From positions 1 to 64,000 of the forward strand of contig JBAZSJ010000013.1 of the NCBI GenBank assembly GCA_041662485.1: a DNA stretch of 64,000 nt, in the 5' to 3' direction. Shown one piece after another: positions 36,011-44,448 of this stretch (the first letter of the stretch is position 1; every line of letters begins with the position of its first letter). Origin of the DNA: Rariglobus sp041662485 (lineage in GTDB: Bacteria > Verrucomicrobiota > Verrucomicrobiia > Opitutales > Opitutaceae). Position numbers and translations under genes: made by a program. The notes under the pieces were generated by a model. The model had not been told where the DNA came from and did not search any database. It was given only the letters and a program-made list of their open reading frames with translations.

Positions 36011-37252
36011 CTGAACGTATTTTTCGCAGCGGCGGGGCTTCTTCTGGAGGGTGAAGAGGTGCGAGGCGTTAAAACCTTCCTCGCGCAGGATGCGTTCCCA
36101 GACGTGGAAGATGGCGTGCATGGTGAAGCCGGCGGAGCCGCACGCGGTGTCGATGAGCGTCTCGGTCTCGCCGGGGTTGAGCATGCGCACACACAGGTCG
36201 ATGACGTGGCGCGGGGTGAAGTATTGGCCCTTCTCGCCCTTGGAGGATTTGTTGACGAGGTATTCGAACGCCTCGTCCACGACGTCGAGGTTGCTGTTGA
36301 AGAGCTTGTATTCTTCGAGCGAGCCGACGCAGACGGCGAGGTGATCGGCGGTGAGCTTGATCTTCTCGTCGGGAGCGAAGACGCCCTCCCACTTGGTGCG
36401 GGCCTCGTCGAAAAGTTCCTGAATGCGAACCTTGAGCTGCGAGGCGGTGTTGGTGTTGCGGAAGCGGATGTGCGTGTGCTCCTGACGGTAGCAGGAGAGC
36501 TCGTCGTAAAGCTTGGTGAAAACGAGTTTGAAGACCTCCTCGAAGACATCGACGCCGGCGTTGGCGAGGACTTCGTTTTCCATTTCCAGAATGCGGTCCT
36601 TCAGCGAGCGGGATTCGCTGCTGGCTTCGCGCTCCTTCTCCTTTTCGACGAGGGTGTCGATGGTCCACGGCTGGTCGGCGACGTCGGCGATGTCCTGCGA
36701 GGCGGTAGGCAGGGTGGGGATCTCGACGAAGTAGTTGGGATTTTTGCGGTGCCAGAAGGTCTTGTCGCGACCGTTGCTCCAGACGGCGAGCGGCGCGCCG
36801 GTTGCGTGGCAGTAGGATTTGAGCTGTTCCTTGCCGTCTTTCTGCTTCGGCTCCTTTACCTCGATGATGACGTAGGGGATGGTGATGCGGTCGGCATCGA
36901 AGATAACGATGTCGGCGCGCTTGGAGGAATCGCGGCCGAAGGTGACGGGATATTCGACGGCGAGGCGGGCGACCGGGTATTTGAAATGATTGAGGAGTCG
37001 ATGAATCCAGAGCTGACGGACGATTTCCTCTGACTTGGCGGGAACGTCTTTGTTGCGAACCTGACATCGAATGACGGGCTTGCCGTTTTTGTCGGAGATC
37101 AGCTTTTCGACGGCTTTGCGTTCGGGGGTGCCGAAGAGAGCGAGAGTGCCGGCAGCTTCGACTGCCGGGAATTGGGGCTGTTGCAGGAGCACCGCCGCTG
37201 CGTTGGTAGACGAATTCTTTGGAGTGGACACGGATTGAATAGTCGCGCGCAA
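36011..37252 (-). pseudogene. hsdM: hsdM, 5' part: HSDR_N nuclease domain fused to N6-methylase
   Basis: Residues about 30-190 form an HSDR_N-like PD-(D/E)xK domain (RADIVIFDADRITIPYVIIE followed by VKEPKQ; the E-V-K is the catalytic pair). From about 190 comes the type I methylase: EVLANAGVDVFEEVFKLVF, KGEKGQYFTPRHVIDL and SAM motif I LIDTACGSAGFTM. It ends in EKYVQ at the IS junction. Joined across one CTGAA to the 3' part, the frame is continuous and gives 703 residues. Start TTG at 37252; a GTG seven codons later is an alternative. So the ancestral gene combined nuclease and methylase. Confidence 0.88.
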
Positions 37253-37420
37253 CGCTCAACCCAGACGGGAACAAGCGACCTCGCGGACGGAACCGCCACG
37301 AAAGGAAAGGAGGGCGTCGCGCATGGACATCCCTCACGAAACACCACCGAAAGAGGGGTGTAAAGAACCCACTAACACTAGGGGGGTGTCGGTTAAATCG
37401 GCCTGTCGCTATGCTTCAAC

Positions 37421-37738
37421 GTGGCAAACGACTTCACGACGCGCCTGTTGGTGCGCATAAGAACACTCCGGGAGGCTCGCGGCCTCAGCCAGGAGGCGTT
37501 TGCCGAGCGCGCGGGACTCAAATACAAGCACTACCAAGCCATCGAAGCCGGTCGGAAGCCGAAGTTCCAGCTCCCCACCCTCATCAAGATCGCCGAAGCC
37601 CTGGGTTTGGAGCCTTGGCAACTCCTCAACTTCGACGTCGAGCTACCGGCCTTGGCCGAGGATCAGGCGACCAAGACGACTCCCGCCAAGAGTGCGCGCA
37701 AGCCGTCCAAACGCCGGTCGTCTACCAAAGGGGCCTGA
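37421..37738 (+). CDS. XRE-family helix-turn-helix regulator
   Basis: 105 residues, GTG start. Helix-turn-helix region about 10-65: VRIRTLREARGLSQEAFAER, AGLKYKHYQAIEAGRKPKF, LPTLIKIAEALGLEPWQLL. The C-terminal tail is basic (Lys/Arg/Ser). Divergent from hsdM with a 168-base shared promoter region, the position of a C-protein-like controller of restriction-modification genes. That control is inferred. Confidence 0.85.
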   Translation: MANDFTTRLLVRIRTLREARGLSQEAFAERAGLKYKHYQAIEAGRKPKFQLPTLIKIAEALGLEPWQLLNFDVELPALAEDQATKTTPAKSARKPSKRRSSTKGA

Positions 37739-37748
37739 GTTTTCTGTC

Positions 37749-37805
37749 GTAGCGGGGAGCGCCAGCGACCCGAAGGAAACCCCACTCGCTCACGCTCGCG
37801 GCCAC
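37749..37805. repeat. REP pair between XRE gene and Doc module
   Basis: Forward REP 37749-37772 (stem CGGG/CCCG, GCCA loop) and reverse REP 37782-37805 (GTGA loop, GTGG foot instead of GTAG). Confidence 0.9.
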
Positions 37806-37856
37806 GCCTTTTTCCGCCCCGTTGACACCATCCCTCCGGCGATCCACGGTTTCGAC

Positions 37857-38024
37857 GTGGACAAGAAGCCGCATAAAGTCGAGGAGCCCCAGGCCCCCTA
37901 CCTCTCCAAGCAACCGGAGAAGGAGAAGTCTGCTGTTCGCTACGCAACCCCGGCTCAAACGAAGCAGTCGATGGACAAGGTCTTCCGCGTCCATAAGGAA
38001 CTTCTGCGCAAGCTCGCCCAATAA
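37857..38024 (+). CDS. Possible antitoxin upstream of Doc, 5' end uncertain
   Basis: About 55 residues from a GTG at 37857: DKKPHKVEEPQAPYLSKQPE and ATPAQTKQSMDKVFRVHKEL, then LRKLAQ. Size and position (45 bases before doc) fit an antitoxin, and the C-terminal helix would bind toxin. The frame upstream runs into the REP pair at 37749-37805, so the element may have replaced the original start. No DNA-binding motif seen. Confidence 0.5.
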   Translation: MDKKPHKVEEPQAPYLSKQPEKEKSAVRYATPAQTKQSMDKVFRVHKELLRKLAQ

Positions 38025-38069
38025 TGCAGCCGCCCGGAGCTTCAACGGGCCTGCCAATATCGTAGCCGG

Positions 38070-38456
38070 ATGCACGAGCCATTGTTTTTATCCCACGAAA
38101 AGGTGATGGAGATTCACCGGCATTCACTGGAACAGCACGGTGGTCTTGATGGTTTGCGCGACCCCGGCCTGCTCGCCTCTGCGCTCATGCAGCCGGAAGC
38201 AGCCTATTTTTACGGGGATGGAGATGTGGCCGCGATCGCCGCAGCATACGCCTTTCATATCGCCCAAAACCAGCCGTTCATCGATGGCAATAAACGCACG
38301 GCCATAGCGAGCGCGTTGACGTTTCTCGATCTCAATGGCGCCGACGCCGAGCTCTATGATGGGGCCGAACTCTACGACGCCATGATCGGCATCGCCGAGA
38401 AGCGCCTGGACAAGGCCGGACTCGCCGCGATTTTCCGCCGTCATCTTTCCCCATAA
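38070..38456 (+). CDS. Doc/Fic-family toxin with His-to-Gln motif change
   Basis: 128 residues, death-on-curing type: FLSHEKVMEIHRHSLEQHGG, GLRDPGLLASALMQPE, and the Fic motif region HIAQNQPFIDGNKRTA. Fic/Doc proteins transfer a phosphate or nucleotide to a target (EF-Tu for P1 Doc) using the His of HPFxDGNKR; here that His is Gln (NQPFIDGNKR), while the Asp, Gly, Asn, Lys and Arg remain. Activity may be lost or changed. Stop TAA is directly followed by a REP. Confidence 0.85.
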   Translation: MHEPLFLSHEKVMEIHRHSLEQHGGLDGLRDPGLLASALMQPEAAYFYGDGDVAAIAAAYAFHIAQNQPFIDGNKRTAIASALTFLDLNGADAELYDGAELYDAMIGIAEKRLDKAGLAAIFRRHLSP

Positions 38457-38457
38457 C

Positions 38458-38510
38458 CCACTCGCTGGCGCTCGCGGCTACGACACGTAGCGGGGAGCGC
38501 CAGCGACCCG
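38458..38510. repeat. REP pair after the Doc gene
   Basis: Reverse REP 38458-38481 (stem CCAC/GCGG) and forward REP 38487-38510 (stem CGGG/CCCG), five bases apart, the last copies of the dense REP zone before the FAH gene. Confidence 0.92.
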
Positions 38511-38521
38511 ACCCTCAACCC

Positions 38522-39316
38522 GTGAAACTCCTCCGCCATCTCTCCCCCGCCGGCCCCGCCTACGCCGCGCTCCAACCCGACGGCTCCGCCCGTGAAATCA
38601 CCGGCGATCCGCTCGCCGGCACGCACCGCGTCACCGACCGCGTGGTCACGCTCGGCAAGCACCTCGCGCCCGTCGCTCCCGCCACGATCATCTGCATCGG
38701 GCTCAACTACGCCAAACACGCCGCCGAGGGCGGCAAGGGCCCGCCCGAGCGCCCCGTGTGGTTCATGAAACTCCCCGGCGCCGTGCAAAACCCCGGCGAA
38801 CCGATCGTTCTTCCCGAGCACCAGCCCACCGAAAAAGCCGACTACGAGGCCGAACTCGCCCTCGTGCTCGGACGCGAATGCCGCAACGCCACCCGCGAAA
38901 ACGCGTTGTCCTTCGTGCTCGGCTACACCTGCGCCAACGACGTCTCCGCCCGCGACTGGCAGCGCGACTGGAGCGGCGGACAATGGAACCACGCCAAAAG
39001 CTTCGACACCTTCTGTCCGCTAGGCCCCGTGCTGGTGACGCCCGACGAGATCCCGAATCCCAACGCGCTCCGCATCCGTTCGATTCTCAACGGCACGGTC
39101 ATGCAGGATTCCAACACGTCGGACATGATCTTCGACGTCCCGGACATCATCGCCTTCCTGAGCGCCGACAAGACCCTCCCCGCCGGCACGCTTATCCTCA
39201 CCGGCACCCCCGAGGGCGTGGGCTTCGCCCGCCGTCCGCAAGTGTGGCTCAAGCCCGGAGACACCATCGCCGTCGAGATCGAAGGCATCGGCACGCTCAG
39301 CAACCCGGTTGTCTGA
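38522..39316 (+). CDS. Fumarylacetoacetate hydrolase family protein
   Basis: 264 residues, GTG start 12 bases after a REP. FAH fold: ATIICIGLNYAKHAAEGG, metal-binding Glu and Asp in EKADYEAELALVLGR and GYTCANDVSARDWQ, SFDTFCPLGPVLV, and LILTGTPEGVGFARRP. Members hydrolyse or isomerise acylpyruvates and 2-hydroxy-dienoates from aromatic or sugar breakdown. Substrate unknown; no clear pathway partner adjacent. Confidence 0.92.
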   Translation: MKLLRHLSPAGPAYAALQPDGSAREITGDPLAGTHRVTDRVVTLGKHLAPVAPATIICIGLNYAKHAAEGGKGPPERPVWFMKLPGAVQNPGEPIVLPEHQPTEKADYEAELALVLGRECRNATRENALSFVLGYTCANDVSARDWQRDWSGGQWNHAKSFDTFCPLGPVLVTPDEIPNPNALRIRSILNGTVMQDSNTSDMIFDVPDIIAFLSADKTLPAGTLILTGTPEGVGFARRPQVWLKPGDTIAVEIEGIGTLSNPVV

Positions 39317-39338
39317 TCTTTCCGATCTCCGGAATTTT

Positions 39339-39476
39339 GTCACAGAGAACACAGAGTTCCGATCCCGAGTTCACAGAGCCCTATCTTTTAAAAACCGATA
39401 TCCGCACAGAGATAAAATCCCCGCAGTCTTAAGGCTCTCCTCAAACTCCTTCCGAGCTCTGTGTCCTCTGTGTAAC
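39339..39476. repeat. CACAGAG/CTCTGTG palindromic element
   Basis: Left arm GTCACAGAGAACACAGAGTT and right arm beginning GAGCTCTGTGTCCTCTGTG, each with an internal direct repeat of (CA)CAGAG, about 138 bp end to end. It lies after the FAH gene, with no coding potential. From 39509 a 19-codon reading frame (MKIVSIPIVSG) resembles the first codons of the cupin gene at 54254 and may be a stray 5' fragment. Confidence 0.7.
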
Positions 39477-39577
39477 TGCCTTAAATTCCGCTTCCTCATC
39501 CCGCCCCCATGAAAATAGTCTCCATCCCCATCGTGTCCGGAGCAACCGGCGCGCCCGCGCGCTGACCCGCCGCCCCG

Positions 39578-40360
39578 GTGCCATCACCCGCCTTCTGTTC
39601 ACGTCTGCTGGTCGCGCTGGCGATTGCCGTCAAGGTGCTCGGCGTTGCCCTCTTGTGGTCAGCGGCGCCGGCATGGGAGTGCCTCGGACTGTTCTTCGTC
39701 CCCGATTTTTTTCTGCTGTATCAACTGCTCGTCCCGTCGAGCCAGCAGCTCTGCCCGACTTTCACGCGCTTTGAAACCCCTCGTCGCGAAATCTGGCTGA
39801 CCATTGACGACGGCCCCGATCCAGACGACACCCCGCGGATTCTCGACCTGCTCGACCGCCATCAGGCGTGCGCGACGTTTTTCCTGATCGGCGAACGCGC
39901 CGCCCGGCACCCGCATCTCGTCGCGGACATCCTTCGTCGCGGACACGAAGTCGGCCATCACACCCACACGCATCCGGCTTTCACGTTCTGGTGCGCCGGG
40001 CCGCGCCGCACCCGGGCGGAACTCGACGACGGACTCGCATCCCTGCGCGCCGCCGGTGCCCAACCCCAATGGTTCCGCGCGCCCGTCGGCATCAAAAACT
40101 TTTTCCTCAGCACCACCCTCGACGCGCGCGGCCTGCGTTGCGTCGGCTGGAGCGTGCGCAGCCTGGATTCGGTGAGCGCCGATCCGGCGACGGTGGTTGC
40201 GCGCGTCATGGCCCGCGTGCGTCCGGGCGCAATCGTGCTGATGCACGAAGGCCCGAAGCTGGCCGACGCCGTGCGCGTGCACGCGGTCGAAGGCGTGCTC
40301 GCCGCTCTAGCCGCCCGCGGCTTCGCCTGCGTTTTGCCCGAACCCGGGCAATTGCGCTAA
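39578..40360 (+). CDS. Polysaccharide deacetylase (NodB domain)
   Basis: 260 residues, GTG start. One or two N-terminal hydrophobic helices (LLVALAIAVKVLGVALLW and a second near 35-55) anchor it. NodB motifs: WLTIDDGPDPDDTP (catalytic Asp and metal Asp), GHEVGHHTHTHPAF (metal His pair), FRAPVGIKN, and IVLMHEG. Removes N- or O-acetyl groups from surface polysaccharide. It precedes the pigment cluster by one kilobase on the same strand but is separated by a convergent gene. Confidence 0.9.
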   Translation: MPSPAFCSRLLVALAIAVKVLGVALLWSAAPAWECLGLFFVPDFFLLYQLLVPSSQQLCPTFTRFETPRREIWLTIDDGPDPDDTPRILDLLDRHQACATFFLIGERAARHPHLVADILRRGHEVGHHTHTHPAFTFWCAGPRRTRAELDDGLASLRAAGAQPQWFRAPVGIKNFFLSTTLDARGLRCVGWSVRSLDSVSADPATVVARVMARVRPGAIVLMHEGPKLADAVRVHAVEGVLAALAARGFACVLPEPGQLR

Positions 40361-40362
40361 AG

Positions 40363-40516
40363 CCATTTCAAATAAAACTGTAGCCGTAATTTTCTGTCGT
40401 AGGGCTCGACCTTGTGTCGAGCCGGTGCGACATGCGAAAGCGAAAAGACCGCGCGGCCTCACGCAAGGTGATGCCCTACAAGGATAAAGCGGCTACGGTT
40501 TTATGTGAAATTCTCT
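40363..40516. repeat. Composite palindrome (CAAATAAAACTG ends) with GTAG hairpin
   Basis: Outer arms CATTTCAAATAAAACTGTAG (left) and CTACGGTTTTATGTGAAATT (right) pair. Inside is GTAG plus GGCTCGAC CTTGT GTCGAGCC (40399-40423) and a reverse GCCCTAC. A related element lies at 61353-61470; both sit in convergent intergenic regions, which suggests use as bidirectional terminators. Confidence 0.7.
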
Positions 40517-41216
40517 AGCGAACATCCGTCCGCCGCGCCGCCAGCATGCGTTTGCGCAGGCGATGCAGCGCCACCGCCACGAGGACAAAGATCACGCCGG
40601 CGACGGCAAGCATGCGGCGGTCACCGTGCACCATCGCGGCGCCCGCCATCACCGAGGCAACGATGTAGCCGCTCATCACCAGCGTCGAAATCAGCAGATA
40701 GGAAACAAACGGCACGCGGGCCAGGCCGAGCAGGTAGCTTTGCATGAAAAACGGCACCCCGGGGATGAGCCGCGTCAGCAGGACGATTTCCCAGCCCGAG
40801 CCGGCGGGCAACGCCGGCAGCGCAAATCCCAGCCACGCCAGCAATCTCACCATCACCGGCCGGAGCGCCCGCGCCGCGATCCAGTAGGAAAGCGCCACGT
40901 TGACGGCCACCGCGAGGATCGAGCAGGCGATCACGTTCCCCGCGCCCATCTCCGACGCAAACACCGGCCCTGCGGCCAGAACGAACGGCGCGAGCGGAAA
41001 CCCGACCAGCGGCAGCAACGCCATCGCCACGAAAAACGGCCCCGGCCCCGCCTCGCGCAAAAATCCCATGCAGCCCGCCACCCACGCGCCCAGTTCCCCA
41101 CGCTGCGCGAGCAGCGCCAGCGCCAGTCCCAAGGCGGCAAAACCCAGGATCAATCGTATCCGACGGGCGCGTTGCAGGTTCGTGGTCACGCTTCGTTGAG
41201 CAGGGTAACACCCCAT
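40515..41216 (-). CDS. VTT/TMEM64-type (DedA-like) membrane protein
   Basis: About 233 residues from the ATG at 41216 (an in-frame ATG at 41285 is less likely). Five or six membrane helices; the VTT core reads LLPLVGFPLAPFVLAAGPVF and LTRLIPGVPFFMQSYLLGLA with the re-entrant Gly/Pro loops of the SNARE-associated/VTT family. The C-terminus is basic. Family members are linked to lipid transport across membranes and membrane potential. Convergent with the deacetylase, divergent from the pigment cluster. Confidence 0.85.
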   Translation of the reverse strand: MGCYPAQRSVTTNLQRARRIRLILGFAALGLALALLAQRGELGAWVAGCMGFLREAGPGPFFVAMALLPLVGFPLAPFVLAAGPVFASEMGAGNVIACSILAVAVNVALSYWIAARALRPVMVRLLAWLGFALPALPAGSGWEIVLLTRLIPGVPFFMQSYLLGLARVPFVSYLLISTLVMSGYIVASVMAGAAMVHGDRRMLAVAGVIFVLVAVALHRLRKRMLAARRTDVR

Positions 41217-41352
41217 TACGCAAACCACCATATAAGTTACATTAAACAAACCACTCCAAACGCTACCATTAAGGACGAACTTCAACGGTTGTTTCTCCCC
41301 CGGCCAAGCTGTCGGTGAAATACGCCATCACCACCACCCTCGCCAACCCGTC

Positions 41353-41736
41353 ATGTCCCTTCCCGCATCCGGTCCTCCGAGCCCGTCCACCCGCGATCCG
41401 CTCGCCAAGTTTCCCGAGGATGTCCGCGCCGCCCACGCGCGTTTTCTCGCCACCGGTGATGCCGCCGCGCTCGACACCGTCGTGCTCGCTGTCGTCCTCG
41501 ACCACCAGCCCAAGGCCGCGCAAACCTCCGGCCTCTCCCCCGTCGCCACGCCTGCCGACTCCGCCCGGCTCATCGCCGATCTCGGCTTCGATTCCCTGGC
41601 CCTCGCCGAAATCGTGTTCTTCTTCGAGGACCTCTACGGCGTGACCATCACCAACAACGAGCTCGTGCGCATCACGACCATCGGCGAGCTCCGCGCCTTC
41701 GTCCGCGCCAAGGTCGCCGCGACCCGCGCCGCCTGA
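41353..41736 (+). CDS. Acyl carrier protein 1 of the aryl polyene-type cluster
   Basis: 127 residues, longer than a standard ACP because of a roughly 45-residue N-terminal extension. Phosphopantetheine site DLGFDSLALAEIVFFFEDLY with the modified Ser, then the C-terminal helix FVRAKVAA. Carries the growing polyene. First gene of a 12-kb tight run on the plus strand; ends 11 bases before the ketosynthase GTG. Confidence 0.9.
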   Translation: MSLPASGPPSPSTRDPLAKFPEDVRAAHARFLATGDAAALDTVVLAVVLDHQPKAAQTSGLSPVATPADSARLIADLGFDSLALAEIVFFFEDLYGVTITNNELVRITTIGELRAFVRAKVAATRAA

Positions 41737-41747
41737 CCGCCCTTCCC

Positions 41748-43010
41748 GTGTCCCGCTCCGTCTTCATCACCGGCCTCGGTTTCATCACGAGCATTGGCAA
41801 CGATGCCGCCGCCGTGACCGCGAGCCTGCGCGAGGGCCGGCACGGCATGGCCGTGCACGCGCTCTACGACAACCCGTCCATCCCGATCAAGGTCGCCGCG
41901 CCCGTGCGCGGGTTCGCCGTGGATTCGCCCAGTTGGCGCGATTGGACCTGGCCCGCGCATTACGACATCCCGCGTGAAACCCTGCGCGGACTCGCCCCCC
42001 ACGGCGTCTACGCCTTTTGCGCGGTCGAGCAGGCCTTGGCCGACGCCGGCCTCTCGCGTTCCGATCTCACAGACGGCTCGACCGGCCTCTTCTGCGCCTC
42101 CGCCGGCTCGGCGTTCCTGCTGCACCACCACCTCACGCAGACCCGTGCCAGCAGGTTCGAACGCGGCAACCCGCTCGGCGTCGTCTCCTCCATCGCCGGC
42201 ACGCTCAACTTCAACCTCGCCGCGCATTACGGCATCACCGGCGCCGTCACCGGCTTCGTCTCCGCCTGCGCCTCGTCGAGCCACGCCATCGGCTACGCGA
42301 TGGACGAGATCCGCCTTGGCCGCCAGGAACGCATGATCGTGGTCGGCGCCGAGGAGCTCAACGCCGACACCCTGCTGCCCTTCGCGCCGATGCGCGCCCT
42401 CTCCACCCAAGACGATCCGCTCACCGCCTCGCGTCCCTTCGACACGGCCCGCGACGGCTTTGTCGGCACCGGCGGCGCCGTCGTCCTCATTCTCGAGGAA
42501 GCTTCGCTCGCCCGCCGCCGCGGCGCAAACGCCCGCGCCGAGTTGATCGGCTGGGGCCAGGCCTCCGACGGCCACAGCGTCGCCACTTCCCATCCCGACG
42601 GCGCCGGTCTGCGCGAGGCGATGCGCCGCGCGTTGAGCGACGCCACGACCGATCCGCACTCGATCGACTACGTCAATGCCCACGCCACCTCCACTCCCGT
42701 CGGCGACCGCGCCGAGGCCCTCGCCCTCCGGTCCACATTCACCGATCAGGGCGCGCGTCCCGTCATCAGCAGCACCAAGGGCCTCACCGGCCACGGGCTT
42801 TCGATGGCCGGCGCCATGGAGGCCGGCTTCTGCGCCCTCTCCCTGAGCGAGGGTTTCATGCCCGGCAACCCCCACCTCGTGAATCCGGACCCCGTCTGCA
42901 ACGGCCTCAACCTCCCCCGGGAAAGCGTTTTAACCTCCCCCTCCCTCGCGCTCAACAACAGCAGCGGCTTCGGCGGCAGCAACGTCTGCCACGTCCTCCG
43001 CCGCATCTGA
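41748..43010 (+). CDS. Beta-ketoacyl-ACP synthase (type II KS)
   Basis: 420 residues. Thiolase-fold condensing enzyme: active-site Cys in GFVSACASSSHAIGYAMDE, His in VNAHATSTPVGD, Lys and second His in ISSTKGLTGHGLSMAGAMEA, and ALNNSSGFGGSN at the C-terminus. Complete catalytic triad, so it can drive decarboxylative chain extension with malonyl-ACP. Homologous to the KS of aryl polyene and xanthomonadin clusters. Confidence 0.93.
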   Translation: MSRSVFITGLGFITSIGNDAAAVTASLREGRHGMAVHALYDNPSIPIKVAAPVRGFAVDSPSWRDWTWPAHYDIPRETLRGLAPHGVYAFCAVEQALADAGLSRSDLTDGSTGLFCASAGSAFLLHHHLTQTRASRFERGNPLGVVSSIAGTLNFNLAAHYGITGAVTGFVSACASSSHAIGYAMDEIRLGRQERMIVVGAEELNADTLLPFAPMRALSTQDDPLTASRPFDTARDGFVGTGGAVVLILEEASLARRRGANARAELIGWGQASDGHSVATSHPDGAGLREAMRRALSDATTDPHSIDYVNAHATSTPVGDRAEALALRSTFTDQGARPVISSTKGLTGHGLSMAGAMEAGFCALSLSEGFMPGNPHLVNPDPVCNGLNLPRESVLTSPSLALNNSSGFGGSNVCHVLRRI

Positions 43011-43052
43011 TCCGAAATCTCCGCCCGCATTCCCCCTCAACTTTTCCCGCGC

Positions 43053-43328
43053 ATGCCCGATCCTCTCATAGCAAAACTCAAGGTCCTCATTGTCGACACG
43101 CTCCGGCTCGAAGACGTCACGCCCGCGGACCTGCCCGACGACGAACCGCTCATCGGCGGCGGCCTCAGCCTCGACTCCATCGACGCGCTCGAACTCGTCG
43201 TGCGCCTCGAAAAGGAATTCGGCATCAAGATCAGCAGCAGCGAGGAATCCCGCGCCGCCCTCGCCAGCATCAAGGCCCTCGCCACCTTCATCCGCGAACG
43301 CGCCGATCCCGGCCGTCTGCCCGCCTGA
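43053..43328 (+). CDS. Acyl carrier protein 2
   Basis: 91 residues, standard ACP length. Attachment site GGGLSLDSIDALELVVRLEK with Ser, followed by FGIKISS and the last helix. Two ACPs in one cluster is the norm for aryl polyene pathways. Confidence 0.92.
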   Translation: MPDPLIAKLKVLIVDTLRLEDVTPADLPDDEPLIGGGLSLDSIDALELVVRLEKEFGIKISSSEESRAALASIKALATFIRERADPGRLPA

Positions 43329-43341
43329 GCCCGTTTCGTCC

Positions 43342-44448
43342 ATGAGCGCCGATGTCCCGCCGATCCGTATCGCCGCCTGCGGCGCCCTCACCGCCTTCGG
43401 CGACGAGAGCGTCACGCTGGCCGCATTGCTCGAAGGCCGTCGCGCGCTCGTTCCTCTTCCCGTGCTTGGCGCCAGTGTAGACGACCTTGTCCCGCTGGCC
43501 CTCTGCGCCGGCCGCAACTACGCCGAAACCTCCCCTCCCGGCTGGCTGCCGCAGGCGCGCGCCCTCGCCGCCCGCATCCCCGGCGAAGGCTGGGGCTCGC
43601 CGCGCCGCCCGGTCTTCGTCACGAGCAGCAATTTCGGCGCAGGCAACCTGCTCGCCTTCCGCCTCACCGCCGATTCCTCCCATCTCCCCTTCAGCGCCCC
43701 CTTCGCCTGCGTGGACTGGCTCGGCGCTCAACTCGGCTGGGGGCCAAACGTCACCACGTTCTCCCACGCCTGCGTCTCCGCCCACCTCGGGCTGATGCAG
43801 GCGTCGCGCGTCCTCGCCGCCGGACTCGCCGACGAGGCTCTCGTGTTCTCCTTCGATTTTCTCAGCCCGTTTGTCGTCGGCGGATTTCACGCGCTTAAAA
43901 TCCTCAACGCCGATTTCCCCGCGCCCTACCAGGACCGGCCCTCCGGCTCCATCGGTCTCGGTGACGGCGCGGCCTTCGCCGTGCTCACGCGCGATCGAGG
44001 CGACTTCTCCCTTCTCGCCCAGAGCCTGCACAACGAAATGTATCACTTCACCGCCAACCGTCCCGACGGCGCCGGCTTCGACGCCTGCCTCGCCGCCCTG
44101 CCCGCCGGTGCGGGTGGGCGCTGCTGGCTCAAAGGCCACGGCACCGGCACCCTCGAGGCCGGACGGCTCGAGGCGTCAACGCTCGCGCGGCATTTTCCCG
44201 GCGCCCCGCTCGTCTCGTGGAAGGGCGGCATCGGACACACGCTCGGCAGCTGCGGCCTCGTCGAGCTCGCCCTCGCCCTCGCCGCGATCCGCGCCGGGCG
44301 CGCCCCCGGCACCGTCGGCGGCGAGGCCCCCGGATTCACGCCGGAAGTTGCGTTCGCCCCGTTCGATCTCGGCGGCTTCGACCGCGTGCTCTGCACCAGC
44401 AACGCCTTTGGCGGCGCGCACGCCGCCCTCCTTGTCGGCCATGCTTGA
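43342..44448 (+). CDS. Second beta-ketoacyl synthase
   Basis: 368 residues, shorter than the first KS. Cys in TFSHACVSAHLGLMQASRV, His in WLKGHGTGTLEAGRLEAS, and Lys/His in SWKGGIGHTLGSCGLVELAL; CTSNAFGGAHAALLVG at the end. All catalytic residues present despite weak overall similarity, so probably an active, specialised KS, perhaps for initiation with the aryl starter. Overlaps the next gene by eight bases. Confidence 0.85.
   Translation: MSADVPPIRIAACGALTAFGDESVTLAALLEGRRALVPLPVLGASVDDLVPLALCAGRNYAETSPPGWLPQARALAARIPGEGWGSPRRPVFVTSSNFGAGNLLAFRLTADSSHLPFSAPFACVDWLGAQLGWGPNVTTFSHACVSAHLGLMQASRVLAAGLADEALVFSFDFLSPFVVGGFHALKILNADFPAPYQDRPSGSIGLGDGAAFAVLTRDRGDFSLLAQSLHNEMYHFTANRPDGAGFDACLAALPAGAGGRCWLKGHGTGTLEAGRLEASTLARHFPGAPLVSWKGGIGHTLGSCGLVELALALAAIRAGRAPGTVGGEAPGFTPEVAFAPFDLGGFDRVLCTSNAFGGAHAALLVGHA

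Noticed and set aside
35954..37033. 359-codon plus-strand frame opposite hsdM
   Set aside because: Antisense of a clearly coding methylase/nuclease gene.
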